64,000 nucleotides of DNA from Sulfurimicrobium sp. (GTDB lineage: Bacteria; Pseudomonadota; Gammaproteobacteria; Burkholderiales; Sulfuricellaceae): positions 1-64,000 of the forward strand of contig JAUSBJ010000001.1 of NCBI GenBank assembly GCA_030652035.1, given 5' to 3'. Positions 18,825 through 27,320 of the stretch are shown here, piece after piece (position 1 is the stretch's first letter; each line of letters opens with the position of its first letter). The notes under the pieces are model-generated. The model saw nothing but the letters and a program-made list of their open reading frames with translations. It was not told the origin of the DNA and did no database searches. Position numbers and translations under genes: made by a program.

Positions 18825-19294
18825 CAAAAGCACGATCATTCCAGGGCGGGCGCATTTTCGGCAGCAAGCTTGCCCTGATCCACACGGCCAAACGCGAATT
18901 GGATATGGCCGAAGAAGCATACCGCGCCTTGCTGTTGCGCGCCGGAGGCGTTAGCAGTTCCAGGGATTTGACCCTGGACGGCTTCGATGCCGTCATGGCC
19001 GAATTCAACCGCCTGGGCTTCACCACCACCCCGAGCAAGCGCAAACCCAAGGGCGCGGGTGGAAACGCGCCAAACCGGCCCAGCCCGGCACAATGGCGAC
19101 TGATGGAAGACCGGGCGCGCAAGGTGGGTTATGAGGGCCTGGAAGACCCACGCTTCATCGCCTGGGTGAAGCCACGCGGCAAGGTAGAAAACCCGCGCTT
19201 TCTCGATATGGACGGCGCACGCCGGGTAATCGCGGCCCTGGGTAATTGGATTGACAGAATCAAGGATTTTGACGGCAAGGGGAATGCGAAATGA
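18821..19294 (+). CDS. GemA-like regulatory protein (Mu gp16 family)
   Basis: This 157-residue protein matches the pattern of the GemA/DUF1018 family: an N-terminal IHTAKRELDMAEEAYRALLLRAGG segment and a C-terminal region with SPAQWRLMEDRARKVGYEGLEDPRFIAWV. In Mu, GemA affects host gene expression and DNA topology. ATGA overlaps at both its start and stop place it in one translational chain with the MuB-like gene and the next frame. Confidence 0.85.
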   Translation: MTKARSFQGGRIFGSKLALIHTAKRELDMAEEAYRALLLRAGGVSSSRDLTLDGFDAVMAEFNRLGFTTTPSKRKPKGAGGNAPNRPSPAQWRLMEDRARKVGYEGLEDPRFIAWVKPRGKVENPRFLDMDGARRVIAALGNWIDRIKDFDGKGNAK

Positions 19295-19605
19295 TTGAAT
19301 CAATCCGGACGGATAACGGCATGGACAATGCCGCCACGCAAGCCACGCCCTTGCATGAGCATGGCGCATTCTATGATGCCGGAGCGGCCCTGGCATTCAT
19401 TGACCGCGCCAAGGATGCCATGCTGTGCATAGGCGATATGCTCCAGCCCAACATGGCGGTGGCAGACGAGGATTTACACCATGTCAAGCGCTCACAGGTT
19501 GCGGCCCTCTTCGCCTTCTTTGGTGAGGCGCTATCCCAGCCGATTGAACACGCCAGCGAAGCCAACGATCGCATATGGCAGGAAGCCCGGAAAATGGAGC
19601 CATAA
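19291..19605 (+). CDS. Phage protein of unknown function
   Basis: The family of this 104-residue, mainly helical acidic protein (AGAALAFIDRAKDAMLCIGDMLQ) was not recognised. It is coupled to gemA by an ATGA overlap and is the last gene before an intrinsic terminator, so it closes the early operon. Confidence 0.7.
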   Translation: MIESIRTDNGMDNAATQATPLHEHGAFYDAGAALAFIDRAKDAMLCIGDMLQPNMAVADEDLHHVKRSQVAALFAFFGEALSQPIEHASEANDRIWQEARKMEP

Positions 19606-19641
19606 CCCCCAAACCCCGCGCCAGTCGCAGACTTGCCATTT

Positions 19642-19678
19642 AAACCCGCCCTAAGCGATTTTGGCGGGTTTTCTCTTT
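19642..19678 (+). terminator. Terminator of the early operon
   Basis: AAACCCGCC at 19642-19650 pairs with GGCGGGTTT at 19663-19671, followed by TCTCTTT. It lies 37 bp after the last early gene and separates it from the Mor-like gene. Confidence 0.75.
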
Positions 19679-19930
19679 CAGGTGGCACACTGGGCCATCC
19701 AAAAATAGTTAACGCGCTATGGGCGTTTTTTACGGGGGGTTTTGGGGGTGTTTTACATCCGGGCGGGATGCGTTTTGCAAAAATCAGCCGGTTTGCCGAT
19801 TTTCTCCCCCCGGCTGTCAATGACAGAACCGGAGCAGACAAGCGGAAGTCTTTCCGCCTTTAGCGTGGTTCGGCATGAGGAAATAATTCCCCCATACGGT
19901 AGCCAATCGGCAGGGCGGATATGGGGGGCA

Positions 19931-20323
19931 ATGTTACTTATGGCGTGTGCTGAAAATTATACGGGAATTTTTCGTGATGTGGTTTTGTGTATCGGTGAAG
20001 AATGCGCCGAAAAGCTGATAGCGAAATATGGCGGTACGCGCCTGTATATCCCCGCAACACTCGGCACCGGCCATGACTTGTGCTTGCTGCTAGGGGGCGA
20101 TGCCGCGCAAAGGTTGATTGATGGTTTCAAGGGCGAAGTGCTGGAAATCCCGAGGGGATGGCTTACCCATATCCAGCAACGAAACGCCTTGATGATGAAT
20201 GATCGTGAATCAGGAATGCCTCAGCGCGCGCTTGCTATCAAGTACCGGCTTACAGAAAGAACCGTCAGAAAAATTGTCAGCGGGATTAACGCAGCTCACC
20301 AAGGGCATAAGCGGCAGGAATAA
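19931..20323 (+). CDS. Mor/C-family transcription activator
   Basis: A 130-residue protein, about the length of Mu Mor (129). The C-terminal helix-turn-helix (MPQRALAIKYRLTERTVRKIVSGIN) and the central IPATLGTG..DLCLLLG segment fit the Mor/C family, which activates middle and late phage promoters. GGGGGG just upstream supports the start at 19931; an in-frame ATG at 19820 lacks a ribosome binding site. About 250 bp of non-coding DNA precedes it, with a hairpin GCGGAA...TTCCGC near 19850. Its presence implies regulated downstream genes, yet only four small genes follow. Confidence 0.8.
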   Translation: MLLMACAENYTGIFRDVVLCIGEECAEKLIAKYGGTRLYIPATLGTGHDLCLLLGGDAAQRLIDGFKGEVLEIPRGWLTHIQQRNALMMNDRESGMPQRALAIKYRLTERTVRKIVSGINAAHQGHKRQE

Positions 20324-20332
20324 GGGGGGAAT

Positions 20333-20941
20333 ATGGAAAAGGCTTTTCAGATATTCAAGTCTGGCCGTCATACAACCATGGCTGGGGTACCGCTTGATTT
20401 TAGTGATGAAGATTTGAAAATGACAGCAGCGTCCTATCCGCCCAAGGGCAGGATTGCGCCCTTGACGCTGGGCCACCCGAAAAACGATCTGCCTGTTATG
20501 GGGCGCGTCAAGAGCCTGTTTTTCAAGAATGGCGGCCTATATGCCTACGCGGATGTTTACGATTCACTGGTGAATTTGGTCCGTGAAGGCAGATATAAAA
20601 ATTTATCTGCCAAATTCTCCCCACCCACTCACCCGAACAACCCCGTTCCGGGCGTTTACAGCCTGATCCATGTCGGTTTTCTCGGTGCAAGTGCGCCCGC
20701 CGTGAGAGGGATGGAGCAACCGAGCTTTTCAGACCACATGGAGGGCAATGCTTGCTTTTCCATGGAGTGCGAGTTAGGCAATTGTGACACGTTCGGCGGG
20801 TTTAATGCGCCTGCCGGGTTAACCGCAGACCCTGCCGGTATGCGTATTTATGAACTAGCCAAGACATACCAGCGGGCAGCGCCTTCATTAACTTTTTTCG
20901 AGGCTGCTCGAATGGCAACAAATCAATTAACCCAAAGATAG
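20333..20941 (+). CDS. Short Mu I-like (protease/scaffold) protein
   Basis: This 202-residue protein resembles the N-terminal part of Mu prophage I proteins (GRHTTMAGVPLDFSDEDL; LTLGHPKNDLPVMGRVKSL; NLSAKFSPP), which process and scaffold the phage head. Mu I is about 360 residues, so this copy lacks most of the C-terminal scaffold region. It follows the Mor-like gene by 9 bp and is not accompanied by a capsid gene, which is odd for its usual role. Confidence 0.65.
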   Translation: MEKAFQIFKSGRHTTMAGVPLDFSDEDLKMTAASYPPKGRIAPLTLGHPKNDLPVMGRVKSLFFKNGGLYAYADVYDSLVNLVREGRYKNLSAKFSPPTHPNNPVPGVYSLIHVGFLGASAPAVRGMEQPSFSDHMEGNACFSMECELGNCDTFGGFNAPAGLTADPAGMRIYELAKTYQRAAPSLTFFEAARMATNQLTQR

Positions 20942-20955
20942 AAAGGAACACGATC

Positions 20956-21135
20956 ATGAAATATAAAGTTTTATCCACCGTTCAAATGGATGGCCAGAAA
21001 TACGCACCAGGCGAATTTATCGAGGTATCCGGCACCATGGCCGACGATCTGCTTAAAGGCGGCTCAATTGAGCAGGTTGTTAAGCCTTTCAGCGGTTATA
21101 AGCCCGTCACGGATGCAATTGGAAAAGGGGAATAG
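20956..21135 (+). CDS. Small phage protein, 59 residues
   Basis: AAAGGAACACGATC precedes the ATG of a 59-codon frame (MKYKVLSTVQMDGQKYAPGE...). The short beta-rich pattern with GEFIEV resembles small proteins near capsid genes of tailed phages, but no family is claimed. It is followed after one base by the next start codon. Confidence 0.65.
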   Translation: MKYKVLSTVQMDGQKYAPGEFIEVSGTMADDLLKGGSIEQVVKPFSGYKPVTDAIGKGE

Positions 21136-21136
21136 C

Positions 21137-21667
21137 ATGGAAAAACTTAATAGTCTTGTTGCGCAGGTGAAAAATGCAGCCGACAAGCTGAAGGGCGAAA
21201 TTGCGGCCATCGACAGCCGCATTTCAGAAGCGCAAAAGGAGCTTTCTTCCTTGGTCGATAGCAAGCTGACCAAATCAGAATTTATGGAATTTGTCACCGA
21301 GGATATACGCCGCAAAGGGCTTGTATTCGCTGGAAGATTGAAACAACTGGTGGGTGAGAGGCGAACCAATTTCATGCGCACTGAGGGCGCGATGAAACAG
21401 CCAGGCGCAAGCCTGTTGTTTCCTTACCTGACGGGGAGCTACGTTATCGGACAGCAGGTTACGGATGAGGCCATTTATTGGTATTTCCCGGAAATCATCC
21501 GCGACCGTTTTGAGACTGCCATTGCTGATCTTGAATGGCCGGAAGGCACTATGCCGGTTGAAGCAAAGCGGACGGCCATCAGGATGATTGAGGGCAGAAT
21601 TGAGGCGCTTAACGCAGAACGGGATGCCCTGGCTGATGAGCTGATCGGAGCGGGGCTGGCTGGGTAG
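21137..21667 (+). CDS. Phage protein of unknown function with coiled coil
   Basis: The family was not recognised. This 176-residue protein has an N-terminal coiled-coil-like stretch (LVAQVKNAADKLKGEIAAIDSR) and a second one at the C-terminus (IEGRIEALNAERDALADEL). The middle is aromatic (FPYLTGSYVIGQQV, IYWYFPEI). GGGGA precedes the ATG at 21137. It belongs to the Mor-I-like gene string. Confidence 0.7.
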   Translation: MEKLNSLVAQVKNAADKLKGEIAAIDSRISEAQKELSSLVDSKLTKSEFMEFVTEDIRRKGLVFAGRLKQLVGERRTNFMRTEGAMKQPGASLLFPYLTGSYVIGQQVTDEAIYWYFPEIIRDRFETAIADLEWPEGTMPVEAKRTAIRMIEGRIEALNAERDALADELIGAGLAG

Positions 21668-21669
21668 TG

Positions 21670-21786
21670 ATGAGAATCACGGCCCTTATGCTGTTATCCG
21701 GGCTGCTGGCAGGGTGCGGCCCGGATAATGCAACCATGGAAGAGCGTACAAAAGACAGGCGGGCGCTGCTTGTGGCTGATGAATGA
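21670..21786 (+). CDS. Tiny lipoprotein
   Basis: A 38-residue protein with a short signal (MRITALMLLSGLLAGCG) ending in a lipobox LLAGC, so it is probably lipid-anchored after 14 residues. It begins 3 bp after the previous stop. Phage Rz1-type spanin subunits are similar in being tiny lipoproteins, but it lacks their proline-rich stretch and an Rz partner. Entry-exclusion lipoproteins are another option. Confidence 0.55.
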   Translation: MRITALMLLSGLLAGCGPDNATMEERTKDRRALLVADE

Positions 21787-22180
21787 GGAAACCGCTACGC
21801 AATTATTCATTCTCGTATGAACTGTTTCCTTGTACAGACAGTTGATAGCCCGGATCGGGCTGGCAATTAAGCCGAGTAGTGCCATGTAAAGTTATGGAAG
21901 GTAACCGGTTCAGCAGACTCCGCCCCCCAGGATTGCACGGCCTCGCTATCGCGGGGCATCGGCTCCTGTGCCGCCCCGTTTCGCTCCCGGTTACCTATCG
22001 CAAGACTAGCATTTAGCCAGCCACATTCCAAGCGCATGAACAAGCAGCGCCAAGGGGCAATGTAGCCCAAACAAATTTATTGATACTCCGCGCCTTGTGG
22101 ATAACTTTTAACAACGATTTTCTATCCTCTGCGCAACGGTTTTATATCTACCACACAACGAAATTCAATATTCCCTGTAA
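21787..22180. other. Right-end non-coding region of the Mu-like element
   Basis: No gene was seen in 394 bp. It contains a hairpin AGCCCG..CGGGCT at 21847-21861. A perfect 10-bp inverted repeat AGGTAACCGG/CCGGTTACCT (21899-21908 and 21987-21996) encloses a GC-rich, foldable segment. A perfect DnaA-box match (TGTGGATAA) is at 22096-22104 and a TGCGCAACGG repeat at 22130. The last stretch is AT-rich. Confidence 0.6.
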
Positions 22181-22264
22181 GCGCTGTATTTCTTGGATTC
22201 CGACCGGGGCGGGGAATGGTGGCTGATGAGTGGGGATAATCTTATCGAGGCTTTTTGGCTGTAG
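22181..22264 (+). pseudogene. 3' remnant of a paralogue of the 68-residue orphan
   Basis: Twenty-seven codons ending in TAG read ALYFLDSDRGGEWWLMSGDN then LIEAFWL. They match the end of the 8286-8492 protein (ELYFVDTAQGGEWWLLDGDN, LVDAFWL) in reading frame and position of the stop. A stop codon directly precedes the remnant, so the 5' part is missing. The abrupt start of similarity marks the probable right junction of the Mu-like element. Confidence 0.7.
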
Positions 22265-22442
22265 TTATCTAAACTTCCTGCCACTTGGTGCTTACCTATA
22301 TGTCATCCCGGCTTTTATTCTTCTTTCTTCCGATGTTACCACCTTCCTGACAGCGCCAGCGTGATGATGCCAATTGGCTATGAAAATTAAGTTGCATTTT
22401 GTCAACCCGGTCACTAGAATTAGTGGAATACTGCACGACCAA

Positions 22443-22485
22443 ACACAACATGTTGTGGATACATCTCTGGATATGTTGTGGATAA
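22443..22485 (+). promoter_or_regulatory. NrdR-box-like and DnaA-box sites upstream of nrdA
   Basis: ACACAACATGTTGTGG at 22443-22458 fits the NrdR box pattern at most positions. A second, weaker copy is at 22466-22481. Both contain TGTTGTGGATA 23 bp apart; the second includes a perfect DnaA box (TGTGGATAA, 22477-22485) and the first one mismatch. NrdR repression and DnaA control of nrd genes are both known in enterobacteria. Confidence 0.6.
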
Positions 22486-22537
22486 GAGTCGGATAATCTG
22501 TTCGCAAAGCGAACAAAAACAAGGAGGATTCAACCTT

Positions 22538-25432
22538 ATGCAACTGGCTACTGATGCTGTTTCTAGCTCTGCTTTTCCGGCTTCGAGTTTGGGTGCCAAA
22601 TCGGCTACCCCCTCTGCGGAAGCTTCCTACGCCGACTACAAGATCATCCGCCGCAACGGCGGCGTGGTGCCTTTCGAGCCGGCCAAAATCGCCATCGCCA
22701 TGACCAAGGCTTTCATCGCCGTGAATGGCGGCCAGGCGGCGGCTTCGGCGCGTATTCGCGAGCAGGTGGAAGCGCTGACCATGGCCGTGGTGAATGCGCT
22801 GATGCGACGCCAGCCGCATGGCGGCACTTTCCATATCGAAGACATTCAGGATCAGGTGGAACTCTCCCTGATGCGCTCCGGCGAGCACGACGTGGCGCGC
22901 GCCTACGTGCTGTACCGCGAGAAGCGCTCCCAGGAACGTGCCCAGGCCAGGGCACAAGCGCCGGCTAGTGCCGAAGTGACAATGTATGCCGTCGAAAACG
23001 GCGTGCGCGTGCCGCTCGACGCAGCGAAACTGGCTACCCTGGTGGAATCCGCCTGCACCGGGCTGGGCGAGCAGGTGAGCGCGAAGGCCATCATCGAGCC
23101 GACGCTGCGCGACCTGTACGACGGCGTGCCGATGGACGAGGTGCGCAAGTCCGTCATCCTTTCCGCCCGCTCCCTGATCGAAAAAGACCCAGCCTATTCC
23201 TTTGTCACCGCGCGCCTGCTGCTCAACACCGTGCGCTACGAAGTGCTGGGCGAGGAAGTGGCGCAGGCCGACATGGCCGCCCGCTACGCTGAATACTTTT
23301 CGGACTTCATCAAGAAGGGCGTGGCTGCTGAACTGCTGGACGAGAAGCTGAAGCAGTTCGACCTCGCCCGCCTGGGGGCCGCGCTCAAGGCCGAGCGCGA
23401 CGAGCAGTTCGGCTATCTCGGTCTGCAAACCCTGTACGACCGCTATTTCCTGCATATCGAAGAGCGCCGCATCGAGCTGCCGCAAGCTTTCTTCATGCGC
23501 GTGGCGATGGGCCTGTCCTTGAACGAGATCGACCGCGAAGCCCGCGCCATCGAGTTCTACAACGTGCTCTCCAGTTTCGATTTCATGAGCTCGACGCCGA
23601 CGCTGTTCAACTCCGGCACGCGCCACAGCCAGTTGTCCTCCTGCTACCTGACCACCGTATCCGACGACCTCGACGGCATCTACCAGGCCATCAAGGAAAA
23701 TGCCATGCTGCAGAAATTTGCCGGCGGCCTGGGCAACGACTGGACCAACGTGCGCGCTCTGGGCGCCCGCATCAAGGGCACCAACGGCAAATCGCAGGGC
23801 GTGATCCCTTTCCTCAAGGTGGTCAACGATACCGCCGTGGCGGTGAACCAGGGCGGCAAACGCAAGGGCGCGGTGTGCGCCTACCTGGAAACCTGGCACC
23901 TCGACATGGAAGAGTTCCTGGAGCTGCGCAAGAACACCGGCGACGACCGCCGCCGCACGCACGACATGAACACTTCCAACTGGATTCCCGACCTGTTCAT
24001 GAAGCGCGTGATGGAAAACCAGGAGTGGACGCTGTTTTCCCCCAACGACGTGCCCGACCTGCACGATCGTTTCGGAAAGGATTTCGAGGCTGCCTATACC
24101 GCCTACGAAGACAAGGCTGCGCGCGGCGAGATCAAGCTGTTCAGGAAGCTTCCGGCACTGCAACTGTGGCGCAAGATGCTTTCCATGCTGTTCGAAACTG
24201 GCCATCCCTGGATCACCTTCAAGGACCCGTGCAACGTGCGTTCCCCGCAGCAGCACGTGGGCGTGGTGCATAGCTCCAACCTGTGCACCGAGATCACCTT
24301 GAACACCAACGAGCATGAAATCGCGGTTTGCAACCTGGGCTCGGTGAACCTGGTGAACCACCTGAAAGACGGCCAGCTCGACCACGAGAAGCTCAAGCGC
24401 ACCATCGGCACCGCGATGCGCATGCTGGACAATGTGGTGGACGTCAATTTCTACACCGTGGGCAAGGCGCGCAATGCCAATCTCAAGCATCGCCCGGTGG
24501 GCATGGGCATCATGGGTTTCCAGGACTGCCTGTTGAACATGCGCATCCCGTACGCCTCCGAAACCGCGGTGGAGTTCGCCGACCGTTCCATGGAAGCGGT
24601 TGCCTATTACGCCTACTGGGCTTCCAGTGAACTGGCCCAGGAGCGCGGTCGCTACAGCAGTTTCACCGGCAGCCTGTGGGACAAGGGCATCCTGCCGCAC
24701 GACAGCAACAAGCTGCTGCTGGAGCAGCGCGGCGGTTACCTGGAAGTGGACCAGTCCGCTACCCTGGATTGGGACAAGCTCAGGAGCCGCATCAAGAAGC
24801 ACGGCATGCGCAACTCCAACTGCCTGGCCATCGCGCCGACCGCCACCATTGCCAACATTGTCGGCGTATCGGCCTCGATCGAGCCGACCTACCAGAACAT
24901 CTATGTGAAATCCAACCTCTCGGGCGAATTCACCGTGGCCAACCAGTACCTGGTGCGCGACCTGAAGCAGTTGGGGATGTGGGATGAGGTGATGATCGGC
25001 GACCTGAAATATTTCGACGGTTCGCTGTCCAAGATCGACCGCGTGCCGGCGGATCTGCGCCAGCTCTACGCCACCGCCTTCGAGGTCGAGCCCAAGTGGC
25101 TGGTGGAAGCCGCCTCGCGGCGCCAGAAGTGGATCGATCAGGCGCAGAGCCTGAATATCTACATGGCCGGCGCTTCAGGCAAGACGCTCGACGAAACCTA
25201 CAAGCTGGCCTGGCTGCGCGGCCTCAAGACCACCTATTACCTGCGCACCCTGGGCGCCACCAGCGCCGAGAAATCCACCGGCAAGGGCGGTGAGCTCAAC
25301 GCGGTGCCCGTCTCGGGGGGGCTGGGTGGCGGCATGGGCGCGACGAACCTGCCAGAGCCGGAAATCGTTGGCAAGGCTTGTACCATGCGCCCAGGCGACG
25401 AAGGTTTCGAAGAATGCGAAGCCTGCCAATAA
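22538..25432 (+). CDS. nrdA: Class Ia ribonucleotide reductase large subunit
   Basis: This 964-residue alpha subunit reduces ribonucleoside diphosphates to deoxy forms. Two N-terminal ATP-cone-like regions (IIRRNGGVVPFEPAKIAIAM; MYAVENGVRVPLDAAKLATL) are followed by the barrel with SSCYLTTVSDDL (active-site Cys), NLCTEITLNTNEHEIAVCNLGS (radical-site Cys and N-C-E set) and PTATIANIVG. The C-terminal redox pair is CEACQ. AAGGAGG precedes the ATG at 22538, better than the in-frame ATG at 22478. nrdB follows after 21 bp. Confidence 0.96.
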   Translation: MQLATDAVSSSAFPASSLGAKSATPSAEASYADYKIIRRNGGVVPFEPAKIAIAMTKAFIAVNGGQAAASARIREQVEALTMAVVNALMRRQPHGGTFHIEDIQDQVELSLMRSGEHDVARAYVLYREKRSQERAQARAQAPASAEVTMYAVENGVRVPLDAAKLATLVESACTGLGEQVSAKAIIEPTLRDLYDGVPMDEVRKSVILSARSLIEKDPAYSFVTARLLLNTVRYEVLGEEVAQADMAARYAEYFSDFIKKGVAAELLDEKLKQFDLARLGAALKAERDEQFGYLGLQTLYDRYFLHIEERRIELPQAFFMRVAMGLSLNEIDREARAIEFYNVLSSFDFMSSTPTLFNSGTRHSQLSSCYLTTVSDDLDGIYQAIKENAMLQKFAGGLGNDWTNVRALGARIKGTNGKSQGVIPFLKVVNDTAVAVNQGGKRKGAVCAYLETWHLDMEEFLELRKNTGDDRRRTHDMNTSNWIPDLFMKRVMENQEWTLFSPNDVPDLHDRFGKDFEAAYTAYEDKAARGEIKLFRKLPALQLWRKMLSMLFETGHPWITFKDPCNVRSPQQHVGVVHSSNLCTEITLNTNEHEIAVCNLGSVNLVNHLKDGQLDHEKLKRTIGTAMRMLDNVVDVNFYTVGKARNANLKHRPVGMGIMGFQDCLLNMRIPYASETAVEFADRSMEAVAYYAYWASSELAQERGRYSSFTGSLWDKGILPHDSNKLLLEQRGGYLEVDQSATLDWDKLRSRIKKHGMRNSNCLAIAPTATIANIVGVSASIEPTYQNIYVKSNLSGEFTVANQYLVRDLKQLGMWDEVMIGDLKYFDGSLSKIDRVPADLRQLYATAFEVEPKWLVEAASRRQKWIDQAQSLNIYMAGASGKTLDETYKLAWLRGLKTTYYLRTLGATSAEKSTGKGGELNAVPVSGGLGGGMGATNLPEPEIVGKACTMRPGDEGFEECEACQ

Positions 25433-25453
25433 TAAAAGAGGAGAAGGAATACG

Positions 25454-26593
25454 ATGCTGAATTTTGAAGAAGACCACACCCCGGATCTGTTCGCCCATGC
25501 TGCGCGTTTTGGCGATACGCCGCCCACAGCGCCGCAGGAAATTCATTCCAGCGCCCTGACCGGCATCCACGACACCCGCCGCGTGCGCGTCGAGGACAAG
25601 CGCGTCATCAACGGCCAGGCCGATGTCAATCAACTGGTGCCATTCAAGTACAAGTGGGCCTGGGAAAAGTACCTCGCCGGCTGCGCCAATCACTGGATGC
25701 CGCAGGAAGTGAACATGAGCCGCGATATCGCCACCTGGAAGGACCCGAATGGTCTGACCGAGGACGAGCGCCGCATCGTGCTTCGAAACCTGGGTTTCTT
25801 CACCACCGCCGATTCCCTGGCCGCCAATAATATCGTGCTCGGCACCTACCGCCACATCACCGCGCCGGAATGCCGCCAGTACCTGCTGCGCCAGGCTTTC
25901 GAGGAAGCGATCCACACCCACGCCTACCAGTACATCGTGGAGTCGCTGGGCCTGGATGAAGGCGAGATCTTCAACATGTATCACGAAATCCCGTCCATCC
26001 GCGACAAGGACGAGTTCCTGATTCCGTTCATCGATACCCTGACCAATCCGGAATTCAGGACCGGCACGCCGGAGAACGACCAGAAACTGCTCAAGTCGCT
26101 GATCGTCTTCGCCTGCATCATGGAAGGCATTTTCTTCTACGTCGGCTTCGTGCAGATCCTTGCGCTGGGCCGCCAGAACAAGATGACCGGTGCTGCCGAG
26201 CAGTACCAGTACATCCTGCGTGACGAATCCATGCATCTCAATTTTGGCGTCGACCTGATCAACACCATCAAGATGGAAAACCCCGGATTGTGGACCGCCG
26301 AATTCCGCAACGAAATCAGCGGGCTGATCAAGAAAGGCGTGGAATTGGAATACCGCTACGCCGAGGACACCATGCCGCGCGGCGTGCTGGGTCTGAATGC
26401 CGTTCAGTTCAAGGAGTACCTGCGCTTCATCGCCAACCGCCGCTGCCAGCAGATCGGTCTGGATGAGCTGTTTGCCGGAGCGACCAATCCATTCCCGTGG
26501 ATGAGCGAGATGATCGATCTGAAGAAAGAGAAGAATTTCTTCGAAACGCGAGTGACGGAATATCAAACCGGCGGGGCATTAAGCTGGGACTGA
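25454..26593 (+). CDS. nrdB: Class Ia ribonucleotide reductase small subunit
   Basis: This 379-residue beta subunit carries the diiron-tyrosyl radical cofactor. Likely iron ligands are D120, E151, H154, E224, E258 and H261; the radical tyrosine is Y158 (EAIHTHAY, matching E. coli E115-H118-Y122 spacing). Hence it is a tyrosyl-radical enzyme and not a Phe-substituted Ic form. AGGAGAAGG precedes the start. It is coexpressed with nrdA. Confidence 0.96.
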   Translation: MLNFEEDHTPDLFAHAARFGDTPPTAPQEIHSSALTGIHDTRRVRVEDKRVINGQADVNQLVPFKYKWAWEKYLAGCANHWMPQEVNMSRDIATWKDPNGLTEDERRIVLRNLGFFTTADSLAANNIVLGTYRHITAPECRQYLLRQAFEEAIHTHAYQYIVESLGLDEGEIFNMYHEIPSIRDKDEFLIPFIDTLTNPEFRTGTPENDQKLLKSLIVFACIMEGIFFYVGFVQILALGRQNKMTGAAEQYQYILRDESMHLNFGVDLINTIKMENPGLWTAEFRNEISGLIKKGVELEYRYAEDTMPRGVLGLNAVQFKEYLRFIANRRCQQIGLDELFAGATNPFPWMSEMIDLKKEKNFFETRVTEYQTGGALSWD

Positions 26594-26750
26594 GCGTTGC
26601 GGAAAAGTTTCATCTCTGGGCGTTTTTGGGTAATATCGAGGGTGTTTAATTTGTGCGGCCTGACATGATAAGCAATTGATATTTATCAATTATGCATCTG
26701 GCAATAGAGGGTTTTTCGGGCATTTTCTTCAACCAATCAAGGAGCTGGGG

Positions 26751-26951
26751 ATGGACGTAATGACAATGTCTCGCGAGCAATGGGAAATGATTTTCGATCG
26801 CTGGTACCGGCATGTTTTTAATCTCGGCGTTTACTCGGCGGGAGGGCCGACCGACGAGCAGATCGAGCGCTGTTTTGGATTGGGCGTATCCCCGGCGGAA
26901 GCTGTTCATTGGTTGAAGCGGCAAGAGTTGGAACAGGGGTGCGAGGGGTAG
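26751..26951 (+). CDS. Small conserved-looking protein of unknown function
   Basis: The family was not recognised. This 66-residue protein (MDVMTMSREQWEMIFDRWYR...) is acidic and aromatic, with a helical pattern. AAGGAG precedes the ATG at 26751. It is followed 7 bp later by a clear terminator, so it ends either the nrd transcript or its own. Confidence 0.6.
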   Translation: MDVMTMSREQWEMIFDRWYRHVFNLGVYSAGGPTDEQIERCFGLGVSPAEAVHWLKRQELEQGCEG

Positions 26952-26957
26952 AGAGAG

Positions 26958-26984
26958 GCGCAGGAAACTGCGCTTTTTTGTTTT
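26958..26984 (+). terminator. Intrinsic terminator
   Basis: GCGCAG and CTGCGC form a 6-bp stem with a GAAA tetraloop, followed by TTTTTTGTTTT. It ends rightward transcription from the nrd region. Confidence 0.85.
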
Positions 26985-27320
26985 GATATATGCCATTTCA
27001 AGCTTAGGTTGCCTTGCCTGGATGCTTCAAAATCCATGACCCTCAAGACGTTCTGACACTTCCATGCATATGGATTGTATGCTGGGGGTACCCCGCCGTT
27101 TCTTCGGCTTGACGGGCGACCGGGGTGTCTGCACAACTCGCCCTAGCAGCTTGCATATAACGCAAGCTGCCGTGGAGCTCGAACAGGGTACAGCCGACGG
27201 CCCCAAATCTGGCCGTTTTCCCGAAGCGGCGCAGAAGGGAAATTGAATAGCAGTTTCACCAGTGGCTCTATGAATAACAAGGCGCCTTCGTTTTTTTGAG
27301 TTCGGTTGAGGATATGCCAA
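26985..27320. other. Gene-free spacer with palindromes
   Basis: No gene was seen. GCAGCTTGC..GCAAGCTGC (27147-27171) is a perfect 9-bp hairpin. ACCCCG...CGGGGT around 27095-27130 forms a larger imperfect one. The stretch may hold a promoter for the membrane protein gene downstream or degenerate REP-like DNA. Confidence 0.4.

Larger units (their letters stand above)
14580..22180. mobile_element. Compact Mu/BcepMu-like transposable phage element
   Basis: The element holds a repressor, Ner/gp16-like regulator, MuA- and MuB-like proteins, GemA, a Mor-like activator, a short I-like protein and small genes, in Mu early-to-middle order. No terminase, portal, major head, tail, lysis or DNA-modification gene is present. 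The right limit is inferred from a truncated host-type gene starting at 22181. The left limit is inferred from TGCGCAACC-type repeats starting near 14588. Exact ends and target duplication could not be fixed by eye; both limits are approximate by about 100 bp. Confidence 0.8.

Noticed and set aside
21670..21786. Phage Rz1 spanin lipoprotein
   Set aside because: It is a tiny lipoprotein, but lacks the proline-rich stretch and has no Rz gene overlapping it, so the call was kept general.
14340..22190. A clear 5-bp target duplication and terminal TG...CA for the Mu-like element
   Set aside because: Several candidate pentamers were compared by eye near both ends, but none paired with sensible end motifs, so no att or duplication is claimed.
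22292..24802. Long minus-strand open frame opposite nrdA
   Set aside because: The plus-strand nrdA is unmistakable; the antisense frame has the composition of a shadow of a codon-biased gene.
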